Shown here: positions 48,028-56,330 of the stretch, in pieces
How positions within the stretch are numbered: position 1 is the stretch's first letter
Layout: every line of letters begins with the position of its first letter
Origin: Mesorhizobium hawassense
Lineage (GTDB): Bacteria > Pseudomonadota > Alphaproteobacteria > Rhizobiales > Rhizobiaceae
Reading direction: 5' to 3'
Length of the DNA stretch: 64,000 nucleotides
Assembly: GCF_003289945.1 (NCBI RefSeq)
Contig: NZ_QMBP01000004.1
Span: 124,001 to 188,000 of the forward strand
Made by a program: the position numbers and the translations under genes
The notes under the pieces: model-generated
Databases searched by the model: none
What the model saw: only the letters and a program-made list of their open reading frames with translations
What the model was told of the DNA's origin: nothing

Positions 48028-48188
48028 TTACGCGGAATCCTTTCGGCCTCGCCGCGCCATAAGATTTGCAACCAGCAGCAACACGATCGACAGCCCCATC
48101 AGGGTTGCCACCCCAATGATTGCACTGCTGAGCTTTCGCGCAGGCTGATGAACATTTCGAGCAGGATGGCGCGCCGGCTGATGTGCTA
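48028..48188 (-). pseudogene. Remnant of a PotC-like ABC permease, 3' end, frameshifted
   Basis: On the minus strand it reads RRAILLEMFISLRE, then after a one-base frame change KLSSAIIGVATLMGLSIVLL and LVANLMARRGRKDSA to a TAA at 48028. This is the C-terminus of a permease and is a clear paralogue of the fragment at 49717-49980 (LEMFVGLREKLSPAITAAAT). It is cut off at about 48188, where AT-rich DNA begins. Confidence 0.75.
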
Positions 48189-48461
48189 GTCAGTTGCACA
48201 TTCGGCGGCTTGATTTGCTCGTCATTTCTGAAAAGGCCCGTATGAGATTACACCGTATTTTTATGACAGATGTCGAAAATATTGCGCCGACCACGCGTAT
48301 TTGGAAAAAATGAGCCAAATAAATCGTTGATATACATCATTGCCTCAGTATAATTCATTCCGTATAGAACGTTACAATGTGCCGTTTAGCAATAAGATTT
48401 ATTATTTCACTTGACTTAAGGAAAATATAGATGTCCGATAGGGAAGATGGAGGAGTAGAAA
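48189..48461. other. AT-rich intergenic stretch at the left edge of an inserted segment
   Basis: Base composition drops sharply in A/T direction compared with both sides (runs such as GGAAAAAATGAGCCAAATAA). It starts at the break in the permease remnant and ends at the membrane-protein gene at 48462, whose promoter it must contain. I see no coding frame, tRNA-like or integrase-like sequence in it. Confidence 0.6.
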
Positions 48462-49304
48462 ATGTCACCTACGGCGCCTGCTGACGGCACTGAAGCCATA
48501 TCGGGTATTGGCGACAACGATAAAGCAGGCAGCACTGGCGCCAACGGGACACCAGACAGCGCTATCGAAAATGATGCGCCGGGGCGCGCGTGCGTTAACA
48601 ACCCGCTGGGCAACGCGGGTGACGGCAACTTGAGTGCCAATGCTGCTCAAATCGAACCGAAGCCGACTGCAGAGAGTGCAACTCTACAAGCGCTAAAGGC
48701 AAGGGAGGACTTCCGCTTCAAGGTCGGTACCGTCAAATGGTTCGGAATTCTTTGCGCTGTTGTCATCGTTGCGATGATCGGATTGGGCTTTTGGTATCTG
48801 GATAAGATTGTCGATGTTTCACAGGCACTTCAGTCAGACATGAACTTCAGCAAGGTCCTGGATCCTCCTAAATCCGATACGCAGATCGTTTTGCTTGGTC
48901 TTGAGCACGATGGTCTCGGTATGCGCAACAAGCGATCGGTATCGGCTCTATACATGCGAGCGTACACACAGTTTCTTGCAATTATTTCGGGCACTGTCCT
49001 AGCACTTCTTGGCGCTGTCTTTGTGCTCGCGCGCGTGGATAGTGTGGAGACACGCGGCAACGGCACATGGGGCGGGATAACGATGGCGCTGTCTTCCAGT
49101 TCCCCCGGTGTCGTCGTTGCTATCGTCGGGGCACTATTGGTGGGCAGTGTAGTCTATCTTGCCAGTGATCCCATTCAGGTCACGGATGCACCAGTATTTC
49201 TTGGGCGTGGAACATTGGGAGATGTGCTGGCAGGTAGCTCTGCCATCATCGATACCGCAAACTTCGACACAAAAATGAAGAAACGTCTAGAAGACCTTCG
49301 TTGA
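48462..49304 (+). CDS. Unknown membrane protein with three transmembrane segments
   Basis: A 280-residue protein preceded by GGAGGAG. Residues 1-75 are low-complexity and Asn/Asp/Gly/Ala-rich (SGIGDNDKAGSTGANGTPDS). Hydrophobic helices: WFGILCAVVIVAMIGLGFWY near 94, FLAIISGTVLALLGAVFVLA near 173, and GVVVAIVGALLVGSVVYLAS near 215. The segment between the first two helices contains LGLEHDGLGMRNKRSVSALY. Codon use is more A/T-rich than that of its neighbours, pointing to acquisition. I do not recognise the family. It is followed within a few bases by a small secreted protein gene. Confidence 0.7.
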   Translation: MSPTAPADGTEAISGIGDNDKAGSTGANGTPDSAIENDAPGRACVNNPLGNAGDGNLSANAAQIEPKPTAESATLQALKAREDFRFKVGTVKWFGILCAVVIVAMIGLGFWYLDKIVDVSQALQSDMNFSKVLDPPKSDTQIVLLGLEHDGLGMRNKRSVSALYMRAYTQFLAIISGTVLALLGAVFVLARVDSVETRGNGTWGGITMALSSSSPGVVVAIVGALLVGSVVYLASDPIQVTDAPVFLGRGTLGDVLAGSSAIIDTANFDTKMKKRLEDLR

Positions 49305-49315
49305 GGACCATGGCT

Positions 49316-49654
49316 ATGATCAAGATTTTTTTGGTAGCATTTACTGTCATTGTGACGAACATCATTCAGGTTCACGCCGACTCCTTAGAGGAAGCCTACA
49401 AGCGCGGCTACGAGGATGGTTACAAAGCCGCGGGGACAACGTTCTTGCCGGGTAGCAGCACTGTTCTAGGGGGGAGTGGCCCTAGTTTCAAAGCCGTGAT
49501 CGCACCTGCACCCGGAACAAATTTCCAGATCGGCCAGGACAGCACTGTTGCCATCATCCCCAAAGACGCACTTTCGCAATTCAAAGACAAGTTGGGCAAA
49601 GACTTCATCTACGACAATAAAATACTGATGAATGACAGTGCTGCAGCAAAATAA
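49316..49654 (+). CDS. Unknown small exported protein
   Basis: A 112-residue protein starting MIKIFLVAFTVIVTNIIQVH then ADSLEEA, a plausible Sec signal cleaved after VHA. Start 49316 is favoured by GAGGA eight bases upstream; an ATG at 49310 adds two residues. The mature part has a motif YKRGYEDGYKAAG, similar to short Gly/Tyr repeats at the start of some exported proteins, and LSQFKDKLGKDFIYDNKIL. It overlaps no gene but lies 11 bases after the membrane protein, so the two are likely co-expressed. Family not recognised. Confidence 0.65.
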   Translation: MIKIFLVAFTVIVTNIIQVHADSLEEAYKRGYEDGYKAAGTTFLPGSSTVLGGSGPSFKAVIAPAPGTNFQIGQDSTVAIIPKDALSQFKDKLGKDFIYDNKILMNDSAAAK

Positions 49655-49716
49655 CTGCTTCGCCCCAGGCGGTAACTGGCATGCCTCTACTGCGTTGGCC
49701 TTCGGCATTGAAGTAA

Positions 49717-49980
49717 CTAGGCGCCTACTGTCCGACGCCCCTGTCCGCGCTGCGCCAGCAGGTTGGCCACCACCAACAGCAAAATCGAAAGCCCCATCAT
49801 CATGGTTGCGGCCGCAGTGATTGCCGGGCTGAGTTTTTCCCGCAGGCCGACGAACATTTCGAGCGGCATGGTGCGCTGGCCGGCGCTGGCCAGGAACTGC
49901 ACGACCACCACTTCGTCGAAGGAAGTGACGAAGGCAAAGGCCGCCCCCGAGAGCACGCCTGGCAGGATCAAAGGCAGCAT
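49717..49980 (-). pseudogene. C-terminal fragment of a PotC-like ABC permease
   Basis: The frame gives 87 residues, LILPGVLSGAAFAFVTSFDE, then VVVVQFLASAGQRTMPLEMF to RGQGRRTVGA. This is the last third of a permease, from just after the EAA loop. The remaining 5' two thirds are missing; at 49980 the DNA changes to a plus-strand oxidase fragment. It is paralogous to the remnant at 48028. Confidence 0.8.
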
Positions 49981-49982
49981 GA

Positions 49983-50860
49983 CCCGGGAGAACGACGTGC
50001 AGGAGGCGGGACTTCAGGATCTGATGCGCCGCAACGGCTGCCTCTATGTCTATCGCCGCGACAGCGATTTCGCCGCCTCCGCCGGCGGGCGTGCCTTGCG
50101 GGCCGAACTCGGCGTCCATCAGCGGATTCTGAGCGCCGATCAGGTGGCCGCGCTGGAGCCGCGCCTTGCGGCGTTCGAGTCCAAGGGCCTCTATTTCCCG
50201 GATTCGATCAATGTCAGCGATCCCAAGGCGGTGATGGCGCGGCTGGCGGCAGCCGCTGCCGCCAGGGGCGCTCAATTCATGCGCGCGAGCGTCACCGGCC
50301 TCGCAACAAGTGCCGGCGGCGTGCGGCTGAACGGCCCCGGCCTCGCCGTCACGGCGAAAAAAGTGGTGATTGCGGCGGGCGCGCGCTCCCGGCCGCTCGC
50401 TGTTCAGGCCGGCGACCGGATCCCGCTGGAAACCGAGCGCGGCTATCATCTGGAGTTTCAGACCGCCGCACCTTTGCTCAACCGCCCGGACTGCCCCGTC
50501 GATCTCGGTTTCTACATGACGCCGATGGACGGCAGGCTGCGGATTGCCGGCACCGTTGAACTGGGCGGCCTTAAGGCGCCGCCCAACCCGCGCCGGCTGG
50601 CACTGCTCGATCGCGGCGTGCGGCAGTTCTTCCCCGACCTCGGCCAGCCCTCCTCGCAATGGCTGGGCTTCCGGCCGTCACTGCCGGACTCGCGCCCGGT
50701 GATCGGCCCCTCGACGAAATCGCCTGATGAGATCTACGCCTTCGGCCACGGCCATCTGGGGCTGACCTTGGGCCCTATAACAGCCCGCTTGGTCGCCGGC
50801 TTCATTGGCGGCCGCGCCATGTCGTCGGCAACAGATTTCGCCGCCACGCGTTTCCACTGA
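49983..50860 (+). pseudogene. 5'-truncated FAD-dependent oxidoreductase (D-amino-acid dehydrogenase/DadA-like)
   Basis: About 290 residues of a DAO-family enzyme, from GLQDLMRRNGCLYVYRRDSD to ATDFAATRFH. The C-terminal FAD region RPSLPDSRPVIGPSTKSPDE then FGHGHLGLTLGPITARLV is intact. The N-terminal dinucleotide motif GxGxxG and about 100 residues are missing, cut at the permease junction near 49983. It should not be active. A DadA-type enzyme normally runs about 415 residues. Confidence 0.78.
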
Positions 50861-50959
50861 GCAGCGACGCCGTCACCCGACTTTCCGAAATATCCCGAAT
50901 GCAGCCCTTGGCGCCGGCTGGCCCAAGCCTTCGGCTGGCTGGTCGGCATCACTATAATT

Positions 50960-50974
50960 AAATCAACTTGATTT
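50960..50974. promoter_or_regulatory. Candidate ROK-regulator operator, copy 1
   Basis: AAATCAACTTGATTT is a perfect inverted repeat (AAATCAA-C-TTGATTT), 43 bases before the ROK regulator ATG. The same half-sites occur at 60778-60794 before the Dpp-type binding-protein gene. It suggests autoregulation. Confidence 0.7.
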
Positions 50975-51017
50975 TCTAAAGTGGTATTATACACTTGCCT
51001 CGACTGGTAAGTACCTC

Positions 51018-52223
51018 ATGATCCTCAAGAAAGCCATCTCCGGCACAAATCTCGAGCAGGCGAAATCGCACAACCGGCGTGTGGTGATCGAAACGATCCG
51101 CACCAACGGTGCGCTGTCGCGTGCTTCGATCGCCAGGCTGACGGCGCTGTCGTCGCAGACCATCTCCAACATCGTCGAGGAATTGGAAGAGGCAGGGTTG
51201 CTGCGCCCGGAAGCGACGCTGAAGGGCGCGCGCGGCCAACCGGCCGTCCCCTACTCCATCAACCCCGATGGCGGCTACTCGATCGGCCTGCAGCTCGACC
51301 ATCAACTTGCCGTCGGCGTCGTCACCGATCTCTCCGGCACCATGCGCGCCCGCGTCGAGCGGAATGTCGACCGGCCGACGCCCGCCGAAGCGATGCCGCT
51401 GCTTGCCGCGATCTCGAGCGACCTGATCGCCACCTCCCGCCTCGACCGGACAAAGCTGCTCGGCATCGGCATGGCGATGCCCGGGCCTTTCGGCGTCGAA
51501 GGCATGACATCGGTCGGCCCCACCGCCCTGCCCGGCTGGCATGACTTTCCCGTGGCCGAAGAGCTGGAACGGCTGACCGGCATCGCCGTGATCGTCGAGA
51601 ACGACGCCACCGCAGCGGCGATAGGCGAGCGGCTTTATGGCGTCGCCCGCAAGCTCGACAGCTTCGTCTATCTGTTCATCGGAACGGGCCTGGGCGCCGG
51701 CCTCTTCCTCGACGGCCATCTCTACAAGGGCAGCCGGCACAATGCCGGCGAGATCGGCCACATCATCGTCAAGCCGGGCGGCCTGCCCTGCGACTGCGGC
51801 AAGCGCGGCTGCCTGGAGCGTTATGTCTCACTGCGCGCGGCCTATGACAGGCTCCATCTGCCGGATCCCGACCACGCCTCGCCCGACCTGCTGGAGGAGC
51901 TGTTGGCCAAGGGCGACAGTCGTTTCGAGGCATGGCTCGACGAGGCGGTCGAACCGCTGCGCCAAGCGATCGACGTCGTGGAAATGGCGCTCGATCCCGA
52001 GACTGTCGTGCTCGGCGGCTTCATGCCGCTGCCGGTGATCGAGGCCCTGGCCGGGCGGCTCGAGCCGCTGCATCTTTCGGTCAGTTCGGCCACTGCCCGG
52101 GCCACGCCGCGCGTCGTGGTCGGCGCCGCCGGTAAGGACACCTCCGTGCTCGGCGCGGCGGCGCTGCCGATCTTTTCGGAGACCAACCCGCAATTCGACG
52201 TGCTGCAGAAGCCTGTGGGCTAA
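51018..52223 (+). CDS. ROK-family transcriptional regulator (NagC/Mlc-like)
   Basis: A 401-residue protein. The winged helix-turn-helix is at about 15-70 (NRRVVIETIRTNGALSRASI, LTALSSQTISNIVEELEEAG). The ROK domain follows, with HNAGEIGH at 241-248 and the zinc motif CDCGKRGCLE at 258-267. Such proteins respond to N-acetylglucosamine, glucose or related sugars. The downstream GH20 enzyme and Dpp-type transporter, plus matching palindromes, suggest that it controls chitooligosaccharide use. Confidence 0.88.
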   Translation: MILKKAISGTNLEQAKSHNRRVVIETIRTNGALSRASIARLTALSSQTISNIVEELEEAGLLRPEATLKGARGQPAVPYSINPDGGYSIGLQLDHQLAVGVVTDLSGTMRARVERNVDRPTPAEAMPLLAAISSDLIATSRLDRTKLLGIGMAMPGPFGVEGMTSVGPTALPGWHDFPVAEELERLTGIAVIVENDATAAAIGERLYGVARKLDSFVYLFIGTGLGAGLFLDGHLYKGSRHNAGEIGHIIVKPGGLPCDCGKRGCLERYVSLRAAYDRLHLPDPDHASPDLLEELLAKGDSRFEAWLDEAVEPLRQAIDVVEMALDPETVVLGGFMPLPVIEALAGRLEPLHLSVSSATARATPRVVVGAAGKDTSVLGAAALPIFSETNPQFDVLQKPVG

Positions 52224-52224
52224 A

Positions 52225-52292
52225 GCAATTTCAGGAAAAGTGTGTAACGGTTAGGCTCGGCGACTTCGCCGTAGCCTTCCGTCCGGAATTGC
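52225..52292. repeat. Small palindromic repeat, copy 1 (GCAATT...AATTGC)
   Basis: Starts GCAATTTCAGGAAAAGTGTG and ends CTTCCGTCCGGAATTGC. It is a member of the same family as 55335-55378 and 62812-62852 but has about 24 extra central bases. It follows the ROK gene stop directly and precedes the deformylase-like gene. Confidence 0.65.
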
Positions 52293-52307
52293 ATAGAACA
52301 GAGGCAT

Positions 52308-52796
52308 ATGGCGGTACTGCCGATCATAAGGTTCCCCGACCCGCTGCTAAGGGCTGTCGCGGACCCCGTCGAACGATTCGACGTCGCATTATTCCGTTTC
52401 GCCGCCGACCTTCTCGATACCATGTACGCAGCGCCCGGGATCGGCATCACCGCCCCGCATGTCGGCGTTTTGAAACGTGTGGTGGCGATTGATCGGTCCG
52501 CCAAATCCGGGATCTATGTAAATCCCTCGATTGTCGAGGCCTCGTCCGAAATGATCCGGCATACGGAAGGCAGTGTTTCGATGCCTGGCGTCACGGAAGA
52601 GATCGAACGGCACGCCCATGTTCGGGTTCGCTTTCAGGATCTGGAAGGCAAAGAGCAATTCGAGGATGCCGAGGGACTGCTGGCAGTCTGCCACCAGCAT
52701 GAGATCGATCAGCTCGACGGGCTGTTCTGGATGAACAGGCTGTCGCGCCTGAAGCGCGAGCGCCTGATCAAACGCTACAATAAATCGCAACGGTAG
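52308..52796 (+). CDS. Peptide-deformylase-like protein lacking two metal ligands
   Basis: A 162-residue protein with the deformylase fold. Motif 1 is GIGITAPHVG at 44-53 (usual GxGxAAxQxG), motif 2 EGSVSMPG at 87-94 (usual EGCLSxPG, so the ligand Cys is Ser89), and motif 3 HEIDQLDG at 131-138 (usual HExDHLxG, so the second ligand His is Gln135). Only His131 and Glu132 remain. Real deformylase activity is unlikely; such paralogues exist in alphaproteobacteria. The ATG at 52308 has AGAGG upstream. Confidence 0.82.
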   Translation: MAVLPIIRFPDPLLRAVADPVERFDVALFRFAADLLDTMYAAPGIGITAPHVGVLKRVVAIDRSAKSGIYVNPSIVEASSEMIRHTEGSVSMPGVTEEIERHAHVRVRFQDLEGKEQFEDAEGLLAVCHQHEIDQLDGLFWMNRLSRLKRERLIKRYNKSQR

Positions 52797-52806
52797 ATTG
52801 GCGAGG

Positions 52807-54810
52807 CTACGCCAACCCGTAGAGCACCGGCATCAGCCCGGCGAGCGCGCTGAACCGCGGCCATGACTTGCGCTCGGGCGCGGTCCAGCCGGTTTCAGCG
52901 AGCGCCGAAAGCCGCGGGAAGATCAGCCGGTCGAACACGGCGCGGTCGGTCATCGGCTCCGACCAGATGCAGCATTGCACGCCGAGGAAATGCTTCTTCT
53001 GCGCATCACTCCACCCTTCCACCGGATCGAAGCCGTAGAGTTTTTCCGGCGACGACCAGCCGGCCCAGGCAGCACCGGGCTCGGACCATTCGGGGCTGTT
53101 CGCCATGTCGAGATAATAGACCTGCCCCGGATTGACGACCATGTCGTAGCCTTCGCCGGCGAGTGCCGCCGAGACTTCCACACTGCGCCAGCCATTGAGG
53201 TAGCACTTCGACTTGTCGATGACATTGCCATGCGCGGCTTCCTGCCAGCCGCCGGTGATGCACGCGCGGGAGGCCAGGAACGATTGTATTCTTTTCAGGA
53301 ACTCGGCCTGCAGCACGGCCGCGCCCGAGCCTTCGATCTCGTCGGCGCCATGCGTGTTGGTGACCACGTCGAGCCGCTTGGCATGCGACTGCGCGGCGGC
53401 CTCGCCGGCAATCTCGCCGAGCCGTTTCAAAGCTTGCGGCGAACCCGACCATGCACCGAGCGGCACCTCGTCGGCGCCGACATGGATGGTCTTGAACGGG
53501 AACAGCTCGATCAGCTCGTCGAAGATCGTTTCGAGCACGCGGTAGGTTTCCTCGCGCGCCGGGTTGAGGCAGTTGTTGGGAAAGCCCTGCACCGAAAAAT
53601 ACTCGCCATGCTCGCCGGGGTCGCGCAACTCCGGCAGTGCTTGCAGCATGGCGTAGCAATGGCCCGGCACGTCGATCTCCGGCACGACCTCGATGCCGAG
53701 CCGGCCGGCCAGCGCGACGATGTGGCGAACCGCCGCCTTGGTGTAGTAGCCGCCGGTCTTTTGCGCGCCCGACCCAAGCAGCGACGGGACGGCCAGGCCG
53801 TAGCCACGCCATGCACCGATGCGGGTCAGTTGCGGATAGGCCGATATCTCGATCCGCCAAGCCTCGTCGTCCGACAGGTGCCAGTGGAAGCGATTGAGCT
53901 TGCTCCAGGCCAGTATCCTGAGGAATTTCTCGATCTCGGCCGACGCATAGAACTGGCGCGCCACGTCGAGATGGCAGCCGCGCCAGTTGAGCGACGGCTC
54001 GTCGCGGATTTCGCCGCTCGCCGGGAACGTGAAGGTCGCGGGATGTTGCTTCGCGCCGCGCAGGATCTGGCCGAGCGTGATCAGCCCGTAGAGGAAACCG
54101 GCACGCGTCGTCGCCGCCACGCTTGCCGAGTCCGGGGCGAACGCGATCGCGTAGGCTTCCGACCCAAGCCCGTCCTGCAGCGCCAGCCTGACCGGAAACC
54201 CGCCTTCGGCCGCGGGGCGCACGATGCCTTCGACCGCAAAGAGGCTCGCGGTCAGTTCGGCAAAGGCCGAGGCGGCGGCGCTGGCCGCCTCGCCTTCCGG
54301 CTGTGGGTCGAGCCCCGCCGGCGCGGATGCAGCACCGGAGATTTCGACATGGCGCGGCCAGGGAATGACCGAGACGGCAACCGACGCCGCGGCCGGCACC
54401 GGATAGGGTTCCGCGCCACGCTTCAGCGGCGCGTTGTCGCCGACCGCTCGCGTCGGCTCCACCACGATGCGGCGCGTGCTGCCGTCGGCGAAAGCGAGAT
54501 AGGCGCCGGTGGCGCCATCGGTCCAATGCCGCAGCGGGTAGCTCAGGCCGCGCGCCGTCAGCGTCCATGTGGCGCCTGGCTCCAGCGCGAAGCCGTCCGG
54601 CGGCAAAAACTCGGCATGATTGGAGAGCCGCACGGCAAGCGTGCCGCCTTCGATGGTGGCCGCCGGGTCGATCCGGTCCGGTCCGCTGATGCAGAGCCGG
54701 AAATCGCGCAACGGCTGGCGGGAGCCATTGGTGAGCCGCAGCTCATAGGCCAGCGGTTGACCCTCTTTGGCCGGCGTCCAGAAGCTCTCAAGCCGCAATG
54801 TCTCGGTCAT
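52807..54810 (-). CDS. Beta-N-acetylhexosaminidase, GH20
   Basis: A 667-residue glycoside hydrolase. Residues 1-110 form a beta-rich N-terminal domain; the GH20b-like region is about 140-265; the TIM barrel begins near 275 (NWRGCHLDVARQFY). The catalytic pair Asp447-Glu448 is in HVGADEVPLGAW. There is no signal peptide, so it acts in the cytoplasm, fitting hydrolysis of imported (GlcNAc)n. It is probably the last gene of the minus-strand operon with the Dpp-type transporter. Confidence 0.9.
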   Translation of the reverse strand: MTETLRLESFWTPAKEGQPLAYELRLTNGSRQPLRDFRLCISGPDRIDPAATIEGGTLAVRLSNHAEFLPPDGFALEPGATWTLTARGLSYPLRHWTDGATGAYLAFADGSTRRIVVEPTRAVGDNAPLKRGAEPYPVPAAASVAVSVIPWPRHVEISGAASAPAGLDPQPEGEAASAAASAFAELTASLFAVEGIVRPAAEGGFPVRLALQDGLGSEAYAIAFAPDSASVAATTRAGFLYGLITLGQILRGAKQHPATFTFPASGEIRDEPSLNWRGCHLDVARQFYASAEIEKFLRILAWSKLNRFHWHLSDDEAWRIEISAYPQLTRIGAWRGYGLAVPSLLGSGAQKTGGYYTKAAVRHIVALAGRLGIEVVPEIDVPGHCYAMLQALPELRDPGEHGEYFSVQGFPNNCLNPAREETYRVLETIFDELIELFPFKTIHVGADEVPLGAWSGSPQALKRLGEIAGEAAAQSHAKRLDVVTNTHGADEIEGSGAAVLQAEFLKRIQSFLASRACITGGWQEAAHGNVIDKSKCYLNGWRSVEVSAALAGEGYDMVVNPGQVYYLDMANSPEWSEPGAAWAGWSSPEKLYGFDPVEGWSDAQKKHFLGVQCCIWSEPMTDRAVFDRLIFPRLSALAETGWTAPERKSWPRFSALAGLMPVLYGLA

Positions 54811-54840
54811 TTCAGTCTCTTCGAAAAATAAGTGTGAAAA

Positions 54841-55317
54841 TCAGTCGGCGGATTTCAGCAGCCCGGCATAAATGCCGGGCTCCGAATTGGGGATCTGCGT
54901 CGCGCCGACGGTGCGTTCGTAGAATTCGGACGGCCCGACATCGCCGATGACGGCGTAGGCGTAGCCCATGACCTTGAGGTCGAGCAGCGAGGCCAGCAGC
55001 AGCGCATGACCGACGCCCTGCCCGCGCACCGCCTCGTCGACGCCGGTGGGCCCGAAGAAGCCGCGCGCAATCGATTCATGGCAGGCAAAGCCGATCAGCC
55101 TTTTGTCCTTCGTGGCGAGAAAGCAGGTCGGCGGCTGGCGCATCATCGAAACAGCGGTCTCGCCCGCCCAGCCGGCGGAAAACTTGCGCCGCACCCAGCC
55201 GGTGACGAGCTCATATTCCGGCGCCAGCACGCGGCGGATGGCGACGCCGGCCTTCACCATGCGCTGATCAAGCGCCGCGTCGGGTCCGAGCAGGGAAAGA
55301 TTGACCAGATAATCCAT
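54841..55317 (-). CDS. GNAT-family N-acetyltransferase
   Basis: A 158-residue protein with the acetyl-CoA loop RGQGVGHALLLASL (the Q/RxxGxG/A pattern) near residue 100 and the C-terminal IGDVGPSEFYERTVGA, the usual end of GNAT domains. It lies 30 bases upstream of the GH20 gene and 74 bases after the DppF-like gene, with a small palindrome between. It might acetylate a glucosamine-type sugar, given the hexosaminidase, or be unrelated. Confidence 0.8.
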   Translation of the reverse strand: MDYLVNLSLLGPDAALDQRMVKAGVAIRRVLAPEYELVTGWVRRKFSAGWAGETAVSMMRQPPTCFLATKDKRLIGFACHESIARGFFGPTGVDEAVRGQGVGHALLLASLLDLKVMGYAYAVIGDVGPSEFYERTVGATQIPNSEPGIYAGLLKSAD

Positions 55318-55334
55318 TCAACAATCCATTCAGA

Positions 55335-55378
55335 GCAATTCCAGAAAAAGTGTGACGCGGTTTTCCGTCCGGAATTGC
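55335..55378. repeat. Small palindromic repeat, copy 2
   Basis: A 44-base element starting GCAATTCCAGAAAAAGTGTG and ending TTTTCCGTCCGGAATTGC. The ends pair (GCAATTCC with GGAATTGC) and inner parts partly pair. It lies between the GNAT and DppF-like genes. Confidence 0.75.
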
Positions 55379-55391
55379 GATGCAAAAAACT

Positions 55392-56330
55392 CTACGAAGG
55401 CGTGCCGAGCGCGCGAACGAAGTGATCCGGCCCGACCTGCTCGACCACCGACGACGCCGGACGCGACAGCCGCCTCACCTCCTCGGCATGGCCGAGGAAG
55501 CGCGCACTGTCGCCCGGCACGAAGGGCCGGTCGGGATCGGGTACCGCCGAGAGCAGGAGCTGCGTGTAGAGATGGCGTGGGTCGCCGATCACCGCATTGG
55601 TCGAACCCCACTCGACCATCTGTCCTGCGAACATGACGATGATCTCCTCGGCGACGTGGGCGGCGGTGGCGATGTCATGCGTGATGTAGAGCAGCGCCAG
55701 GTTCTTCTCCCGCTTGATGCGGGCAAGCAGGTCCAGGATGCCGAGCCGGATCGAGACGTCGAGCATCGAGGTCGGCTCGTCGGCGACCAGGACTTCCGGC
55801 TGCACCGCGAGCGCCCTTGCGATGTTGACGCGCTGGCGCTGTCCGCCGGAAAGCTCATGCGGAAATTTCTGCGCCGTCATCTCAGGGTCGAGCCCGACGC
55901 CGGCAAGCAGCTCGGCTACGCCTTTCGCCAGTGCAGCCTTGCCCTTGGCATGGCCGTGCAGCGAAAGCGGCCGCGCCAGATGGTGCTGGACGGTGAACAC
56001 CGGATTGAGCGAGGCGAACGGATCCTGGAACACCATCTGCACCGCGCGGCGGTAGGTCCGCTCGTCCTCGCGAGTGCCGGCATGGGTCGCATCGCGGCCG
56101 CGAAACAGAAGCTTGCCGGCCGTCGGATAGTCCATGCGCGCGATGATGCGTGCGCATGTGGTCTTGCCGCAGCCGGATTCGCCGACCAGCGCCAGTGCCC
56201 TGCCCGGCCGCAGCGACAGCGAAATGCCGCGCAGCGCCTGCACCAAGGCGAAGCTGCGTTCGATCGCTTCGAGCCTGATCAGCGGCTCGGCCAGCGCCGT
56301 GGTGGAGAGTGGGGACGGCAGCGCGTTCAT
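55392..56330 (-). CDS. Dipeptide/oligopeptide-type ABC ATPase, DppF-like
   Basis: A 312-residue ATPase: Walker A GESGCGKTT, signature LSGGQRQR, Walker B VLVADEPTSML, and a C-terminal OppF-type extension (VPDPDRPFVPGDSARF). Start 56330 overlaps the DppD-like stop by ATGA. Last transporter gene of the operon from 60746. Confidence 0.9.
   Translation of the reverse strand: MNALPSPLSTTALAEPLIRLEAIERSFALVQALRGISLSLRPGRALALVGESGCGKTTCARIIARMDYPTAGKLLFRGRDATHAGTREDERTYRRAVQMVFQDPFASLNPVFTVQHHLARPLSLHGHAKGKAALAKGVAELLAGVGLDPEMTAQKFPHELSGGQRQRVNIARALAVQPEVLVADEPTSMLDVSIRLGILDLLARIKREKNLALLYITHDIATAAHVAEEIIVMFAGQMVEWGSTNAVIGDPRHLYTQLLLSAVPDPDRPFVPGDSARFLGHAEEVRRLSRPASSVVEQVGPDHFVRALGTPS

Noticed and set aside
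52975..54831. A 618-codon plus-strand open frame opposite the GH20 gene
   Set aside because: Antisense shadow of the hexosaminidase; composition unlike a folded protein.
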